From positions 620,001 through 684,000 of the forward strand of contig NZ_QYAD01000001.1 of NCBI RefSeq assembly GCF_016758255.1: a DNA stretch of 64,000 bases, read 5' to 3'. The stretch is from Leucobacter chromiireducens subsp. chromiireducens (GTDB taxonomy: Bacteria > Actinomycetota > Actinomycetes > Actinomycetales > Microbacteriaceae). This document shows, one piece after another, positions 8,088-17,758 of this stretch. A program made the position numbers and the translations under genes. Each line of letters opens with the position of its first letter. Position 1 is the stretch's first letter. The notes under the pieces were generated by a model. The model had not been told where the DNA came from and made no database searches. It saw only the letters and a list, made by a program, of their open reading frames with translations.

Positions 8088-8867
8088 TTAGCCGAAGCGG
8101 CCCGACACGTAGTCCTCCGTGGCCTGCACCGACGGCGTCGAGAAGATCGTCGACGTGTCGTCGTACTCGATGAGCTTGCCCGGCTTGCCGGTGCCCGCGA
8201 TGTTGAAGAATGCGGTGCGGTCGGAGACGCGGGAGGCCTGCTGCATGTTGTGCGTCACGATCACGATCGTGTACTCCTGCTTCAGCTGGTCGATGAGATC
8301 CTCGATGGCCAGCGTCGAGATCGGATCGAGTGCCGAGCAGGGCTCATCCATGAGGAGCACCTCGGGGGACACCGCGATCGCGCGGGCGATGCACAGACGC
8401 TGCTGCTGGCCGCCGGACAGACCGGAACCCGGCTTGTCGAGGCGATCCTTCACCTCGTTCCAGAGGTTCGCCCCGGTGAGCGACTTCTCGACGAGATCCT
8501 CAGCGTCGCTCCTCGACATCTTCCGGTTGTTGAGACGCACGCCGGCGAGCACGTTCTCACGAATCGACATCGTGGGGAACGGGTTGGGGCGCTGGAACAC
8601 CATGCCCACCTGGCGACGCACGAGCACAGGATCGACGCCCGCGCCGTACAGGTCCTCGCCGTCGAGCAGCACCTCACCCTCGACGCGCGCGCCGGGGATC
8701 GCCTCGTGCATGCGGTTCAGGGTGCGGAGGAAGGTCGACTTACCGCAGCCCGACGGGCCGATGAAGGCGGTGACGCTGCGGGGCTCGATGTTCATCGTGA
8801 CCCCCTCGACCGCGAGGAACTTCGAGTAGTAGACGTTGAGGTCCGAGACCTCGATGCGCTTCGACAT
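8088..8867 (-). CDS. pstB: Phosphate ABC transporter ATP-binding protein PstB
   Basis: A 259-residue ATPase, the standard length. Walker A is GPSGCGKST at residues 37-45; the signature LSGGQQQR and Walker [13 protein letters not shown] follow. The family-typical stretch FQRPNPFP in the Q-loop region marks it as PstB rather than another importer ATPase. It powers PstCA-mediated uptake of phosphate bound by PstS. It is the last gene of pstSCAB, 40 bp after pstA, with an AAAGGAAAG ribosome site upstream. No phoU follows; a long inverted repeat and an APC permease come next. Confidence 0.97.
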   Translation of the reverse strand: MSKRIEVSDLNVYYSKFLAVEGVTMNIEPRSVTAFIGPSGCGKSTFLRTLNRMHEAIPGARVEGEVLLDGEDLYGAGVDPVLVRRQVGMVFQRPNPFPTMSIRENVLAGVRLNNRKMSRSDAEDLVEKSLTGANLWNEVKDRLDKPGSGLSGGQQQRLCIARAIAVSPEVLLMDEPCSALDPISTLAIEDLIDQLKQEYTIVIVTHNMQQASRVSDRTAFFNIAGTGKPGKLIEYDDTSTIFSTPSVQATEDYVSGRFG

Positions 8868-8907
8868 TCGGTGTGCTTTCCTTTGGCTGCGGAATCTGGG
8901 TGCCGCG

Positions 8908-10029
8908 TTAGCGGCCGAACTTGGGCGAGAACCACTTCGCGATGAGGCGTGCGAAGAGGTTGAGTGCCATGACGATGAGGATCAGGAGGAGCGCTGCGGC
9001 CCAGGCGCGCTCGAAGAACGCGTAGGCCGGGTTGCCCTGGTTCGCGAACTGCGTGTACACGTACACGGGCAGCGACTGCATGCGATCCGAGAAGAGGTTG
9101 TAGTTCATCGACGCGGTGAAGCCCGCAGTGATGAGCAGCGGTGCGGTCTCGCCGATCACGCGGGCGATCGCGAGCATGACACCCGTCGTGATGCCGGCGA
9201 TGGAGGTGGGCAACACGATCTTGAGGATCGTGCGCCACTTCGGCACGCCGAGCGCGTAGGAGGCCTCGCGGAGCTCGTTCGGGACGAGGCGGAGCATCTC
9301 CTCGCTCGAGCGGACGACGACCGGGATCATCAGGACCGAGAGGGCGACCGCGCCGACGATACCCATTCGCACGCCGGGCCCGAAGAACACCGCGAACAGG
9401 GCGAACGCGAAGAGGCCGGCCACGATCGAGGGAATACCCGTCATCACGTCGACGAGGAAGGTGATGATCTTCGCGAGGCGGCCGCGGCCGTACTCGACGA
9501 GGTAGATCGAAGTCATGAGGCCGAGCGGCACCGAGATGATCGTCGCGGCGAGTGTGATGAGCAGCGTGCCGATCATCGCGTGGAGTGCGCCGCCGCCCTC
9601 GCCGGTGACGTTGCGCATCGAGCTGGTGAAGAACTCCGCGTCGAAACGCGCTACACCGTTCGAGACGACCGTGATGCCGACCGAGATGAGCGGCACCATC
9701 GCGAGGAGGAAGGCGCCGGTCACGAGGCCCGTGACGAAGCGGTCAACCGCCTGGCGGCCGCCCTCGACCGTGGCCGAGAGGATCGTAATGACCGCGAGGT
9801 AGGCGAGGGCACCGATGAGCACTGCGCCAACGAGGGAGAACTCGGAGCCGCTTGCCGCGGCGAGCAGCGCAAAGAGCGCGAAGGAACCGACGAGGCTCGC
9901 GCCAAGCACGATCCACGGGGTGCTGCGCGGCAGACGATTGCCCGCAAGGGCTGATCCCGCATGGACGGGGCGGACGGTGAGTGCCACGGGTGCGCTCCTC
10001 TTTTCTTTCCGTTCGGTCTGCTGCAGCAT
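8908..10029 (-). CDS. pstA: Phosphate ABC transporter permease PstA
   Basis: A 373-residue inner-membrane subunit. The ATG overlaps the pstC stop (TAATG, sharing base 10029), so translation is coupled. Two membrane segments near the N-terminus precede the usual five- to six-segment core. The EAA loop of binding-protein-dependent permeases reads [17 protein letters not shown], followed by [16 protein letters not shown]. The protein is longer than Escherichia coli PstA because of the extra N-terminal segments, which is common in actinobacteria. With PstC it forms the phosphate channel, energised by PstB. Confidence 0.96.
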   Translation of the reverse strand: MLQQTERKEKRSAPVALTVRPVHAGSALAGNRLPRSTPWIVLGASLVGSFALFALLAAASGSEFSLVGAVLIGALAYLAVITILSATVEGGRQAVDRFVTGLVTGAFLLAMVPLISVGITVVSNGVARFDAEFFTSSMRNVTGEGGGALHAMIGTLLITLAATIISVPLGLMTSIYLVEYGRGRLAKIITFLVDVMTGIPSIVAGLFAFALFAVFFGPGVRMGIVGAVALSVLMIPVVVRSSEEMLRLVPNELREASYALGVPKWRTILKIVLPTSIAGITTGVMLAIARVIGETAPLLITAGFTASMNYNLFSDRMQSLPVYVYTQFANQGNPAYAFFERAWAAALLLILIVMALNLFARLIAKWFSPKFGR

Positions 10030-10967
10030 TAGTTGGCGGCGTTGAACTCTGCCCGGCGGCTGATGATCCAGCGTGCGAGCGCGTTCACCAGGAAGGTGAC
10101 GATGAACAGGATGAGGCCGGTCGCGATGAGCACGTTGATGTTCTCGCCGTAGGCCTCAGGGAAGGCGAGCGCGATGTTCGCCGCGATCGTGGACGGGTTC
10201 TCGGAAGTGAGCAGCTTGAAGCTCACTATGCCGGTCGCGGAGAGCACCATGGCGACGGCCATGGTCTCGCCGAGCGCGCGGCCGAGGCCGAGCATGGCTG
10301 CCGAGATGATGCCGGGGCGGCCGAACGGCAGCACAGCGAGCCGGATCATCTCCCAGCGCGTGGCGCCGAGTGCGAGCGCGGCCTCCTTGTGGAGCACGGG
10401 AGCCTGCAGGAAGATCTCGCGGCAGATCGCGGTCATGATCGGGAGGATCATCACGGCAAGTACGAGGGCCGCGGTGAGGATGGTGCGGCCGGTGCCGGTG
10501 ACGACGCCGCCGAAGAGCGGGATCCAGCCGAGGTTGTCGTTCAGCCAGGCGTAGACGGGCTGCGCCGCGGGGGCGAGCACGCCGATGCCCCACAAGCCGA
10601 ACACAACGCTCGGAACGGCGGCGAGGAGATCGACGACGTAGCCGAGCAGCTGCGCGAGCTGGCGGGGCGCGTAGTGCGAGATGAACAGGGCGATGCCGAT
10701 GGCGAGCGGCAGCGCCACGGCGAGAGCGAGGGCGGCTGCCCACACGGTGCCGAAGACCAGGGGGCCAACGTAGGCCCAGAAGTTGCTGCTGAGGAGCGAC
10801 GCAGTCTCGTTGGTCGCGACGAAGGCGGGGAGGCTGCGAACGATCAGGAAGATCGCGACGGCTGCGAGCGTCACGAGGATCATGCTGCCCGCGAAGAGCG
10901 CGGACCGCGAGAAGACGCGATCGCCGAGGCTCAGCACCGGCTTGGAAGGGGCGGAAGCGGTGGTCAC
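10029..10967 (-). CDS. pstC: Phosphate ABC transporter permease PstC
   Basis: 312 residues from GTG 10967, chosen because AGGAG lies 6 nt upstream; the longer frame to 11042 runs through the pstS hairpin. Six membrane segments are visible. The EAA loop is HKEAALALGATRWEMIRLAV, followed by LGLGRALGETMAVAMVLS. It pairs with PstA, whose start overlaps its stop. It is separated from pstS by a strong hairpin, which would make pstS mRNA more abundant than pstCAB, as is usual for binding proteins. Confidence 0.96.
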   Translation of the reverse strand: MTTASAPSKPVLSLGDRVFSRSALFAGSMILVTLAAVAIFLIVRSLPAFVATNETASLLSSNFWAYVGPLVFGTVWAAALALAVALPLAIGIALFISHYAPRQLAQLLGYVVDLLAAVPSVVFGLWGIGVLAPAAQPVYAWLNDNLGWIPLFGGVVTGTGRTILTAALVLAVMILPIMTAICREIFLQAPVLHKEAALALGATRWEMIRLAVLPFGRPGIISAAMLGLGRALGETMAVAMVLSATGIVSFKLLTSENPSTIAANIALAFPEAYGENINVLIATGLILFIVTFLVNALARWIISRRAEFNAAN

Positions 10968-11012
10968 TCGGGCTCCTGGTTCGTGACGGGTGTTCGTGGG
11001 GTGAAGCACGGC

Positions 11013-11044
11013 GAGTGGGGTGCGGCCGAAGCCGCACCCCACTC
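11013..11044 (-). terminator. Intercistronic hairpin between pstS and pstC
   Basis: A perfect 14-bp stem (GAGTGGGGTGCGGC with its complement) and a CGAA tetraloop, 8 nt after the pstS stop. There is no T run. It is best read as an attenuator or 3'-stabilising hairpin giving excess pstS mRNA. Confidence 0.8.
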
Positions 11045-11051
11045 AGAGCGA

Positions 11052-12158
11052 TTAGCTGATCGCGTCGATGGCGGGCTTGATCTTGGTGCGCAGATCCGCC
11101 GAGATCGGGGCGCTGCCCGCGGCGTCAGCCGCGACCTTCTGACCCTCTTCGCTGACGATGTAGCTGAAGTACTCCTTGACGAGCTCCGCGTTGGCGGAAT
11201 CGGCGTACTGCTCGCAGCCCACGAGGTAGCTGACGAGAACGATCGGGTAGACGCCGGCCTCGGTGGAGGTGCGGTCGAGCTTGATCGCGAGATCGTGGTC
11301 GGTGCGACCCTCCTCGAGCGGCGACGCGTCAACGATTGCTGCGGCGGCCTCGGGGGTGTATGCGACGTACTCCTCGCCGACCTTGATCTCGACGGTGCCG
11401 AGCTCGCCGGCGCGCGATGCGTCTGCGTAGCCGATGGTGCCGACGCCGTTGGTGACGGCCTCAACGACGCCCGAGGTGCCCTGTGCACCCTCGCCGCCGA
11501 ACTCGGTGGGCCAGGACTCGATCGAGCCAACGGTCCAGTCGCTCGGTGCCGCAGCCGCGAGGTAGTCGGTGAAGTTGCCGGTGGTGCCCGACTCGTCCGA
11601 GCGGTGCACGGCGGTGATGTTCTGGTCGGGGAGCGAGACGCCCTCGTTCTGCGAGGCGATCGCGGGGTCGTTCCACTTGGTGATCTTGCCCGAGAAGATC
11701 TTCGCCACGGTCGCGGCGTCGAGCTTCAGCGAGTCCACGCCCTCAACGTTGAAGATGAGCGCGATGGGGGAGATGTACGCGGGGAACTCGACGATGCCGG
11801 TGTCGGGTGCGCAGGTCTGGAACGGGCCAGCCGTGATCTCCTCGGCCTTGAACGCGCGATCCGAGCCGGCGAAGGCGCTTGCGCCCTGCTGGAAGGTCTC
11901 GCGGCCAGCGCCCGAGCCCGTGGGGTCGTAGTTCACGGTGACGTCAGCGTGGGTGGTCTGGAAACCGGCGACCCATGCCTCCTGGGCCGAGCCCTGCGAG
12001 GAGGCGCCCGCACCGACGAGCTCGCCAGCGAGCGAGGAGTTGGTGTTGCCGCCGTCTGCCGGAGCGGTCGAGCCCGACTCGTTTGCGGCGCAGGAGGTCA
12101 GCGTGAGCGCGGCGAGTCCGCCGATGGCCGCGACCTTGGTCAGTGCTGAGAGCTTCAC
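11052..12158 (-). CDS. pstS: Phosphate-binding lipoprotein PstS
   Basis: 368 residues from GTG 12158; the longer frame would translate the promoter. The N-terminus is a lipoprotein signal: a short basic start, a hydrophobic core and lipobox LTSC, with Cys at about residue 22. The phosphate-binding loops are recognisable: VGAGASSQGS near the start of the mature protein, GAGRETFQQG, FAGSDRAF and HRSDESGTTGNF. It captures phosphate outside the membrane and hands it to PstCA. It is the first gene of the pst operon, with a PHO box about 95 bp upstream, so induction by PhoP under phosphate limitation is expected. Confidence 0.97.
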   Translation of the reverse strand: MKLSALTKVAAIGGLAALTLTSCAANESGSTAPADGGNTNSSLAGELVGAGASSQGSAQEAWVAGFQTTHADVTVNYDPTGSGAGRETFQQGASAFAGSDRAFKAEEITAGPFQTCAPDTGIVEFPAYISPIALIFNVEGVDSLKLDAATVAKIFSGKITKWNDPAIASQNEGVSLPDQNITAVHRSDESGTTGNFTDYLAAAAPSDWTVGSIESWPTEFGGEGAQGTSGVVEAVTNGVGTIGYADASRAGELGTVEIKVGEEYVAYTPEAAAAIVDASPLEEGRTDHDLAIKLDRTSTEAGVYPIVLVSYLVGCEQYADSANAELVKEYFSYIVSEEGQKVAADAAGSAPISADLRTKIKPAIDAIS

Positions 12159-12217
12159 GTGCGTGTGATCCAATCTGAAAGCGGATGTTGGAGGTGGCCT
12201 CGTTCGGCCACACCCCC

Positions 12218-12223
12218 ACGCTA
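12218..12223 (-). promoter_or_regulatory. pstS -10 box
   Basis: TAGCGT on the minus strand, about 28 bp downstream of the two perfect PHO units, would give a leader of about 50 nt. No -35 consensus is visible, which fits an activator-dependent promoter. Confidence 0.5.
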
Positions 12224-12228
12224 AGCGG

Positions 12229-12272
12229 GCAGTGTGAAGCGCGGTCTGCCAGCGGGTGAACAACGGGTGAAC
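12229..12272 (-). promoter_or_regulatory. PHO box (PhoP operator) of the pst operon
   Basis: On the minus strand two adjacent 11-nt direct repeats read GTTCACCCGTT (12272-12262) and GTTCACCCGCT (12261-12251). A third register slot is degenerate (12250-12240) and a fourth reads CTTCACACTGC (12239-12229). The actinobacterial PhoP site is a direct repeat of 11-nt units beginning GTTCACC, so the match is strong. Confidence 0.85.
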
Positions 12273-12385
12273 GAGTGGGAGCGGCTGTGCGACGGCGGTA
12301 CCGGGCGGCGACCCCGCGCGGTCACCCTGAGTTCAGTTCCCGGCCCCCGTGTGGGGTTCGTTCGCGCTCGGTTCGCCGCCCGGCT

Positions 12386-12403
12386 CGCCGCGACATCGCG
12401 GCG
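12386..12403 (-). terminator. Hairpin after the Nudix/phosphatase gene
   Basis: CGCCGCGA and TCGCGGCG with a 2-nt loop, starting 2 nt past the stop codon of the 12406 gene. No T run. It separates the glnR-mshD-ppk-Nudix operon from the pst promoter. Confidence 0.5.
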
Positions 12404-12405
12404 TC

Positions 12406-13356
12406 TCAGTGCTTGAGCGGATACGTCTCGACGGCCAAGATCCCCGCACCGGGTCGGGACCGCGAGAAGTGGAACACGGAGAACCCGCCGGGAGGCAGCG
12501 CGGTCGCCGCAGAGAGGTACTCGCCGGGCACGCTGCCCGTCGCGAGCACGAGTTCGCGGGCGAGGTCGGGCAGCACCGGCCGATGGCTGCACACCACGGT
12601 GTTCTTGCCGCGCGTAATGATCTTGCCCATGAGGCGGCGCGTGTCCGCGAGATCGCCCGCGTCCCAAAAGTCCTGGCTCAGCGCCTCCGACACGCGCACG
12701 CGCTTGTCGAGGTACGCGGCGAGCGGCGCGACCGTGTCGAGACAGCGCCTGGCACTCGATGAGCGGATGCGCTTCGGCCCGAAGGACGCGAGGATCGGCA
12801 CGAGGGTGCGCGCCTGCTTCTCGCCGACCGCGGTGAGTGCGCGCAGGTGATCGACGGGGGCATCCTCGCCGCGCGGCTCTGCCTTGGCATGCCGCAGGAG
12901 CGTCACCGAGAAGGTGTCGAGCAGCCCGTGCTCTGCCAGCCGGAGGAACACATCGTAGAGCTCGCGGTCAGCCTTGTACGAGAGCCGGGCACGCGCCGCA
13001 TTCGCGGGCACCCACTCGAGCGCCTGCACCTCGTTGTTCGGCGTGAACGTGGAGGCGAGTGCGGCATCACCCGTCACCTCGGCGGCCCAGTACTGCACGG
13101 TTTTTTGACGATTGCCGCTCAGCTCGTAGTGGATCGTGCCGAGGTTGACCCCGAGTGATACGCGGAGGCCGGTCTCCTCCTCGGTCTCGCGGACCGCCGC
13201 CTCGGGCATGCTCTCTCCGGGATCGAGCTTGCCCTTCGGGAACGACACATCGCGCTGCTTGGTGCGGTGAATGAGCAGCACGTGCAGCTGCTCCCCACGC
13301 GGCGTCGGAACGCGACGCCAGCACACCGTGCCGGCGGCAAGAATTTCGGTGCTCAC
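12406..13356 (-). CDS. Nudix hydrolase-histidine phosphatase fusion (MutT1-like)
   Basis: 316 residues in two domains. Residues 1-150 hold a complete Nudix box ([20 protein letters not shown] continuing TGL, about residues 42-64). Residues about 155-316 are a histidine-phosphatase domain with the RH motif LLRHAKAE at about 154 and a later catalytic His in VCSHRP. The same fusion is known in mycobacterial MutT1, which hydrolyses 8-oxo-GTP/8-oxo-dGTP species and diadenosine polyphosphates. Its GTG start overlaps the ppk stop (GTGA), so it is translated with polyphosphate kinase. A link to nucleotide-polyphosphate clean-up is inferred from that. Confidence 0.92.
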   Translation of the reverse strand: MSTEILAAGTVCWRRVPTPRGEQLHVLLIHRTKQRDVSFPKGKLDPGESMPEAAVRETEEETGLRVSLGVNLGTIHYELSGNRQKTVQYWAAEVTGDAALASTFTPNNEVQALEWVPANAARARLSYKADRELYDVFLRLAEHGLLDTFSVTLLRHAKAEPRGEDAPVDHLRALTAVGEKQARTLVPILASFGPKRIRSSSARRCLDTVAPLAAYLDKRVRVSEALSQDFWDAGDLADTRRLMGKIITRGKNTVVCSHRPVLPDLARELVLATGSVPGEYLSAATALPPGGFSVFHFSRSRPGAGILAVETYPLKH

Positions 13357-15479
13357 CGCGTTCTCCGTGCCCTCGCCTCAGTTCGGTCGATCATCACGAG
13401 GTCCTGGAGATCGGGCAGCAGTTCGCCCTCCTCGCTGATCACGCGACGCTGCCAGGTGCCATCGGGCAGCATGCGCCACGACGACACATCGTCACTGAAC
13501 GCGAACGAGAAGAACCGGTCGATCCGCTCCAGGTGCTCGCGGTCCGAGATGCTGACGAGCACCTCGATGCGGCGGTCGAGGTTGCGGTGCATAAGGTCTG
13601 CGCTGCCGATGAACACGTCGCGTTCCCCGGAATTCTCAAACGCGTAAATGCGCGAGTGCTCGAGGTAGCGCCCAAGCACTGAGCGGACCTGGATGTTTTC
13701 GGAGAGGCCGGGCACGCCCGCGCGGATCGAGCAGATGCCGCGCACCCACACCTCGATCGGCACACCAGCCTGGCTGGCGCGGTAGAGGGCGTCGATGATG
13801 GCTTCGTCGACCATCGAGTTGGCCTTCAGCTTGATGCCGCTCGGCAGACCAGCGCGTGCGTTCGCGGCCTCGCGCTCGATTCGCTCGAGCAGGCCGTGAC
13901 GCAGCTGCAGCGGGGCCACGAGCAGGCGGTTGTAGTCGGTCTCGATCGCGTAGCCGGAGAGCACGTTGAATAGCTTCGTCACGTCGCGGCCCACCTCGGG
14001 CGAGGACGTGAACAGGCCGAAGTCTTCGTAGATGCGGCTCGTCTTCGGGTTGTAGTTGCCCGTGCCGATGTGGCAGTAGTGGGCGAGCTTGCCGCCCTCC
14101 TCGCGAATTACCTGCACGAGCTTGCAGTGCGTCTTGAGCCCCACGAGCCCGTACACGACGTGCACGCCGGCCTGCTCCAGCTTGCGGGCCCACGTGATGT
14201 TGGCCTCCTCGTCAAAGCGCGCCTTCACCTCGACGAGCGCGAGCACCTGCTTACCCGCCTCAGCGGCCTTAATGAGCGCCGCAACGATCGGGCTGTCGCC
14301 CGAGGTGCGATACAGCGTTTGCTTGATGGCAAGCACATCGGGATCGGTGGCCGCCTGCTCGAGGAACGCTTGCACACTGGTGGCAAACGACTCGTACGGG
14401 TGGTGCACGAGCACCTCGCGGCGGGCGATCGCGGCGAACGTGTCCGGCCGCTCGCTCGGCGAGTTCGTGCGGAACTTCGGGTGCGTCACGGGGATGTGCG
14501 GTTTGAACTTCAGGTCCGGGCGGGGCAGCCCGGTGAGCGCGAACAGGCCCGACAGGTCAAGCGGCGCCGGGAGCGTGTACACCTGCTCCTCATCGATGTC
14601 GAACTCGCGAACGAGCAGCTCGAGCGTCGCGGGATCCATGTCGTCCGAGATTTCCAGCCGAATGGGCGGGCCGAATCGGCGGCGCAGCAGCTCCTTCTCG
14701 AGCGCCTGGATGAGGTTCTCGGTCTCGTCCTCTTCGATCTCCATGTCCTCGTTGCGCGTCACGCGGAAGACGTGGTGGTCGATGACCTCCATGCCGGGGA
14801 AGAGTCCGTCGAGCTGGTTGGCGATGAGCGCCTCGAGCGGGATGTACCGAATATCCTCGGCGTCCTCGCGGCGATCAACCCGCACGTACCGCGGGATCAT
14901 CTGCGGCACTTTGAGACGCGCAAACTCGATCTTGTCGGTGCGGGTGTTGCGCACACGGATCGACAAGTTGAGCGCGCGCCCGGAAATGTAGGGGAACGGG
15001 TGCGCCGGGTCGACCGCAAGCGGCATGAGCACGGGATAGATCCGCTGTTCGTAGTACTCGGTGAGCACCACGCGGTCGGCGTCGTCGAGCTGTTCCCAGT
15101 CGACGATCTTGATGCCGGCCTCGGCGAGCGCCGGCTGCACCTGCTCACGGAAGCAGTTCGCGTGCCGCACCTGCAGTTCGTACGCGGTGCGGTTGATGTC
15201 TGCGAGCACATCGGTGGGCGCCCGGCCCACATTGGTGGGCACCGCGAGCCCGGTGATGATGCGACGCTTGAGCCCCGCGACGCGCACCATGAAGAACTCG
15301 TCGAGGTTCGACGCGAAGATCGCGAGGAAGTTTGCCCGCTCGAGCAGCGGCACGGTGGGATCCTCGGCGAGCTCGAGCACGCGCTGGTTGAACGCCAGCC
15401 AGCTCAGCTCGCGGTCGATGTACCGATCCGCGGGAAGTGGTGCGAGACCGGTGGCGACTTCAGGCGTCTCTTCGCTCAT
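13353..15479 (-). CDS. ppk: Polyphosphate kinase 1
   Basis: 708 residues, the normal PPK1 length. PPK1 reversibly makes inorganic polyphosphate from ATP. The two histidine regions are visible: [16 protein letters not shown] at about residue 465-480 (the autophosphorylated histidine) and [16 protein letters not shown] at about 625. The N-terminal signature [16 protein letters not shown] is also present. The ATG overlaps the mshD stop (ATGA) and the stop overlaps the Nudix GTG. The order glnR, mshD, ppk, Nudix, pst ties polyphosphate synthesis to phosphate uptake. Confidence 0.97.
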   Translation of the reverse strand: MSEETPEVATGLAPLPADRYIDRELSWLAFNQRVLELAEDPTVPLLERANFLAIFASNLDEFFMVRVAGLKRRIITGLAVPTNVGRAPTDVLADINRTAYELQVRHANCFREQVQPALAEAGIKIVDWEQLDDADRVVLTEYYEQRIYPVLMPLAVDPAHPFPYISGRALNLSIRVRNTRTDKIEFARLKVPQMIPRYVRVDRREDAEDIRYIPLEALIANQLDGLFPGMEVIDHHVFRVTRNEDMEIEEDETENLIQALEKELLRRRFGPPIRLEISDDMDPATLELLVREFDIDEEQVYTLPAPLDLSGLFALTGLPRPDLKFKPHIPVTHPKFRTNSPSERPDTFAAIARREVLVHHPYESFATSVQAFLEQAATDPDVLAIKQTLYRTSGDSPIVAALIKAAEAGKQVLALVEVKARFDEEANITWARKLEQAGVHVVYGLVGLKTHCKLVQVIREEGGKLAHYCHIGTGNYNPKTSRIYEDFGLFTSSPEVGRDVTKLFNVLSGYAIETDYNRLLVAPLQLRHGLLERIEREAANARAGLPSGIKLKANSMVDEAIIDALYRASQAGVPIEVWVRGICSIRAGVPGLSENIQVRSVLGRYLEHSRIYAFENSGERDVFIGSADLMHRNLDRRIEVLVSISDREHLERIDRFFSFAFSDDVSSWRMLPDGTWQRRVISEEGELLPDLQDLVMIDRTEARARRTR

Positions 15480-16438
15480 GCACCCATTCTGGCATCCGCG
15501 GCGCCCTGACCGCCCGCTTCCCACTGGCGACTGCGTGAATCAATGGTGAACCCGGCAGTTTCGTAGAGGCGAACGGCGCGCTCGTTGTCGCCATCGACGT
15601 ACAGGGTGACGCTGCGCGGTGCGTGCTGCGCCATGCGCGCGAGCGTCACGTCGAGCAGCAGGCGCCCGAGCCTGCGCCCGGCATTCTCGGGGTGCACCGC
15701 GAGCGCGTAGAGTTCGGTGTCGACCGCACCGGTGGCCGCGTCTCGCACGGTCTTCAGCCACGTCGAGCCGATCACGTCGCCGTGTGCATCGGAGAGCAGG
15801 ATGAGGTCTGCCGGATCGAACCACGGCTCCTCGCGCAGCAGCGCAAGGTCCGCCTCGGTCATGCGCCCCTGTTCAGGGTGCGTGGCGAAGGCGGCCGCAT
15901 TGACGCGCACCCAGTCGGCCGCGTCGTTCGCTCCCTCGCCAAAGGTGTGGAGTGCGAGCCCGCCGGGCGCGAGCTGCAGCGGATCCTGCCCATCGCTCGG
16001 CAGCAGATTGGGATCGAGCCCCATGCGGTACAGCGAACGGATGGGCGCGAATCCTGCCCGTTCGAGGAGCGCGGTGGCTGCGGGGTTCTCGCCGTGCGCC
16101 CAGGCGCGCAGCGGACCGGAGCCGAGCTGATGCTGGGCGAGCAGCGCGACGAGGGCGGCCCGACCGACCCCGCGCCCGCGCGCCGCGGGGTGCACGACCA
16201 GATCCACCTCGCCCTCACCGATGATGCCGAGCGCGATCGGCTCGGCGCTGGGCGCCGCGGCATCACCGAAGAACAGGAGAGTGCGCTGGCCGCGCGTCAC
16301 CGCGAGCATCGCCTGATCCGAGATCGGCGGCGTGCCGTCAGCGGCCTCGGCGCTCGCGGTCAGCGTCCGGGCGGCAACGAGCGCCTCGGCGGTGGGGGCC
16401 GTGTCGGCGCCGAACGTGAGATCAGTGAGCTGCACCAT
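15476..16438 (-). CDS. mshD: Mycothiol synthase (tandem GNAT)
   Basis: 320 residues with two GNAT domains. The first has the acetyl-CoA loop [18 protein letters not shown] at about residues 80-97. The second has [19 protein letters not shown] and ends [19 protein letters not shown], the hallmark of MshD. The enzyme acetylates Cys-GlcN-Ins to give mycothiol, the main thiol of actinobacteria. The ATG lies 17 nt inside the end of glnR. In Mycobacterium tuberculosis glnR and mshD are also adjacent and followed by a pstB gene, so this order is an old actinobacterial arrangement. Confidence 0.95.
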   Translation of the reverse strand: MVQLTDLTFGADTAPTAEALVAARTLTASAEAADGTPPISDQAMLAVTRGQRTLLFFGDAAAPSAEPIALGIIGEGEVDLVVHPAARGRGVGRAALVALLAQHQLGSGPLRAWAHGENPAATALLERAGFAPIRSLYRMGLDPNLLPSDGQDPLQLAPGGLALHTFGEGANDAADWVRVNAAAFATHPEQGRMTEADLALLREEPWFDPADLILLSDAHGDVIGSTWLKTVRDAATGAVDTELYALAVHPENAGRRLGRLLLDVTLARMAQHAPRSVTLYVDGDNERAVRLYETAGFTIDSRSRQWEAGGQGAADARMGA

Positions 16439-17114
16439 CGGTGTCCTCCTCGTCTTCCGCGAGCCGGGCGCGCGCGAATCCATAGCCGACGCCACGAACG
16501 GTGCTGATGAGACCCTCGTGGTCGCCGAGCTTTGCCCGGAGCCGGCGCACGTGCACGTCGACCGTGCGCGTGCCGCCAAAGTAGTCCGTGCCCCACACCT
16601 CGCTGAGCAGCTGCTCGCGGGTGAACACGCGGCCAGGGTGGCCGGCAAGGAAGTGGAGCAGCTCGAACTCCTTGTAGGTGAGATCGAGCGGTCGGCCGAA
16701 CAGGCGGGCCGTGAAATTTGATTCGTCAATGACAACGCCCGCGGCCTGGACCGCGGGCGGGGGATTCTGCGTGGCTGACTGCTGCTCGAGCAGACGCAGG
16801 CGAAGTTCGATCTCCGCCGGGCTCGCGGTCGGCAGGAGCAGCTCGGACACCCCCCACTCACTCGTCAGCGCGGTGAGTGCGACCTCGGGCAGGATCACCA
16901 CGCGCGGCGTGGCCACCCCCGAGGCGAGGCTCAGGCATGCGCTCCGTGCGCGGCGGGCATCCAGGGTGCCGTCAATGAGGATCGCGTCGTAGCGTGCGGC
17001 AAGCGTCTCGGGAATGTGCAGCGCGAGCGGCGAGGTGCGCAGCTCGTGCGGCAGGAGGTCGAGGCCGGGGAGTGACTCACCCGGATCCCGGTCCGTGAGG
17101 CAGAGCAGCTCCAT
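16422..17114 (-). CDS. glnR: GlnR-type orphan response regulator
   Basis: 230 residues. The receiver-like domain (1-115) has an aspartate at about 48 (ILIDGTLDARR) but lacks a usual acidic pocket, as in GlnR, which works without a kinase. The C-terminal winged helix reads DLTYKEFELLHFLAGHPGRV, FTREQLLSEVWG, TDYFGGTRTVDVHVRRLRAK and STVRGVGYGF, close to known GlnR. In Streptomyces and Mycobacterium GlnR controls glutamine synthetase, ammonium transport and nitrate assimilation. ATG 17114 is preceded by GGAAGGGAG and a TAGAAT -10 box. It is the first gene of a four-gene overlapping operon. Confidence 0.9.
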   Translation of the reverse strand: MELLCLTDRDPGESLPGLDLLPHELRTSPLALHIPETLAARYDAILIDGTLDARRARSACLSLASGVATPRVVILPEVALTALTSEWGVSELLLPTASPAEIELRLRLLEQQSATQNPPPAVQAAGVVIDESNFTARLFGRPLDLTYKEFELLHFLAGHPGRVFTREQLLSEVWGTDYFGGTRTVDVHVRRLRAKLGDHEGLISTVRGVGYGFARARLAEDEEDTDGAAH

Positions 17115-17152
17115 GCGCGGGGCTCCCTTCCTCGGTCCAATGAACGACCCCA

Positions 17153-17158
17153 TTCTAC
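17153..17158 (-). promoter_or_regulatory. glnR operon -10 box
   Basis: TAGAAT on the minus strand, giving a leader of about 30 nt that carries the ribosome binding site. This is the only clear promoter upstream of the glnR-mshD-ppk-Nudix operon. Confidence 0.55.
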
Positions 17159-17259
17159 GGGGGCTTTCGTTTCCGCTCCGTTTCGCGCAGGTCACACGCC
17201 CAAGACAGGAAGCTCCGGATCAGGCAGCCCTTTCCGGCGGGGTGTGGAAGAATGTGGCC

Positions 17260-17562
17260 GTGACTGAGTCCCAGACTGAAGAGCCACGCGAGATGCCCGA
17301 CGTGCACTCGTGGCACGTGCCGCGCCTGCTCACCGCGTGGGCGGTCGCGGCCATCATCGGCACGCTCGTCACGATTCTGGTGCCCAATGAGGATCGCTTC
17401 GCGTGGTTGGTCTTCGCGATCGGCGCGAGCACGCTCGTCACCTTTGGCCTCCAACTGGGTACTGCCCAGCGCGAGGGATTCATCACCCGGGTGGCGTTCA
17501 GCGTTGCCGGCTCTGTGCTGGTGATCGGCGTGATCGACGTGATCGGTCTGCTCGTCGACTAG
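17260..17562 (+). CDS. Small three-segment membrane protein
   Basis: 100 residues from GTG 17260; GTG 17254 is an alternative, but GGAAG at 17246-17250 fits 17260 better. A hydrophilic start rich in Glu/Gln is followed by three hydrophobic helices (LLTAWAVAAIIGTLVTIL, FAWLVFAIGASTLVTFGLQL, VAFSVAGSVLVIGVIDVIGL). Function is unknown; no catalytic motif is visible. It is divergent from glnR (starts 146 bp apart) and upstream of another small membrane protein. Confidence 0.75.
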   Translation: MTESQTEEPREMPDVHSWHVPRLLTAWAVAAIIGTLVTILVPNEDRFAWLVFAIGASTLVTFGLQLGTAQREGFITRVAFSVAGSVLVIGVIDVIGLLVD

Positions 17563-17599
17563 CCGTCTGGTGCGAGCTGCGCGGTGCGCACGGTTCGGC

Positions 17600-17605
17600 T
17601 AGACT
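17600..17605 (+). promoter_or_regulatory. -10 box of a leaderless-type promoter
   Basis: TAGACT lies 6 nt before ATG 17612. The presence of this box supports the 36-residue frame as a real gene. Confidence 0.5.
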
Positions 17606-17611
17606 AGCCTC

Positions 17612-17722
17612 ATGCTGCTTGCGCTCGAACTCTTTTTTCTCGGCCTCCTGGGCCTCGCATCCCTGGCGATCGCGTGGGTCTCGGGCACTGTCATCTACAA
17701 GCTTTTCAAGGGGCAGCGCTAG
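17612..17722 (+). CDS. 36-residue single-pass membrane microprotein
   Basis: A short frame from ATG 17612 to TAG 17722. The product begins MLLALELFFLGLLGLASLA, a nearly continuous hydrophobic helix of about 26 residues, and ends in the basic tail YKLFKGQR, the pattern of a single-pass membrane peptide with the basic end inside. A -10 box sits 6 nt upstream, and ygfZ starts 36 bp downstream with its own ribosome site, so the two may share a transcript. Function is unknown; it could be a small subunit or regulator of a membrane complex. It is too short for most automatic gene callers. Confidence 0.65.
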   Translation: MLLALELFFLGLLGLASLAIAWVSGTVIYKLFKGQR

Positions 17723-17758
17723 TCGCCTGCCTCACGCGCTCGGAGGAGTGGTGATTCG

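Noticed and set aside
9981..12149. 722-residue plus-strand frame across pstA, pstC and pstS
   Set aside because: It crosses three certain genes on the opposite strand and has no recognisable domain.
15553..15560. Single GGTGAAC heptamer inside mshD (and others near 1427 and 2745) as PHO boxes
   Set aside because: A PHO box needs 11-nt direct repeats; these are lone matches.
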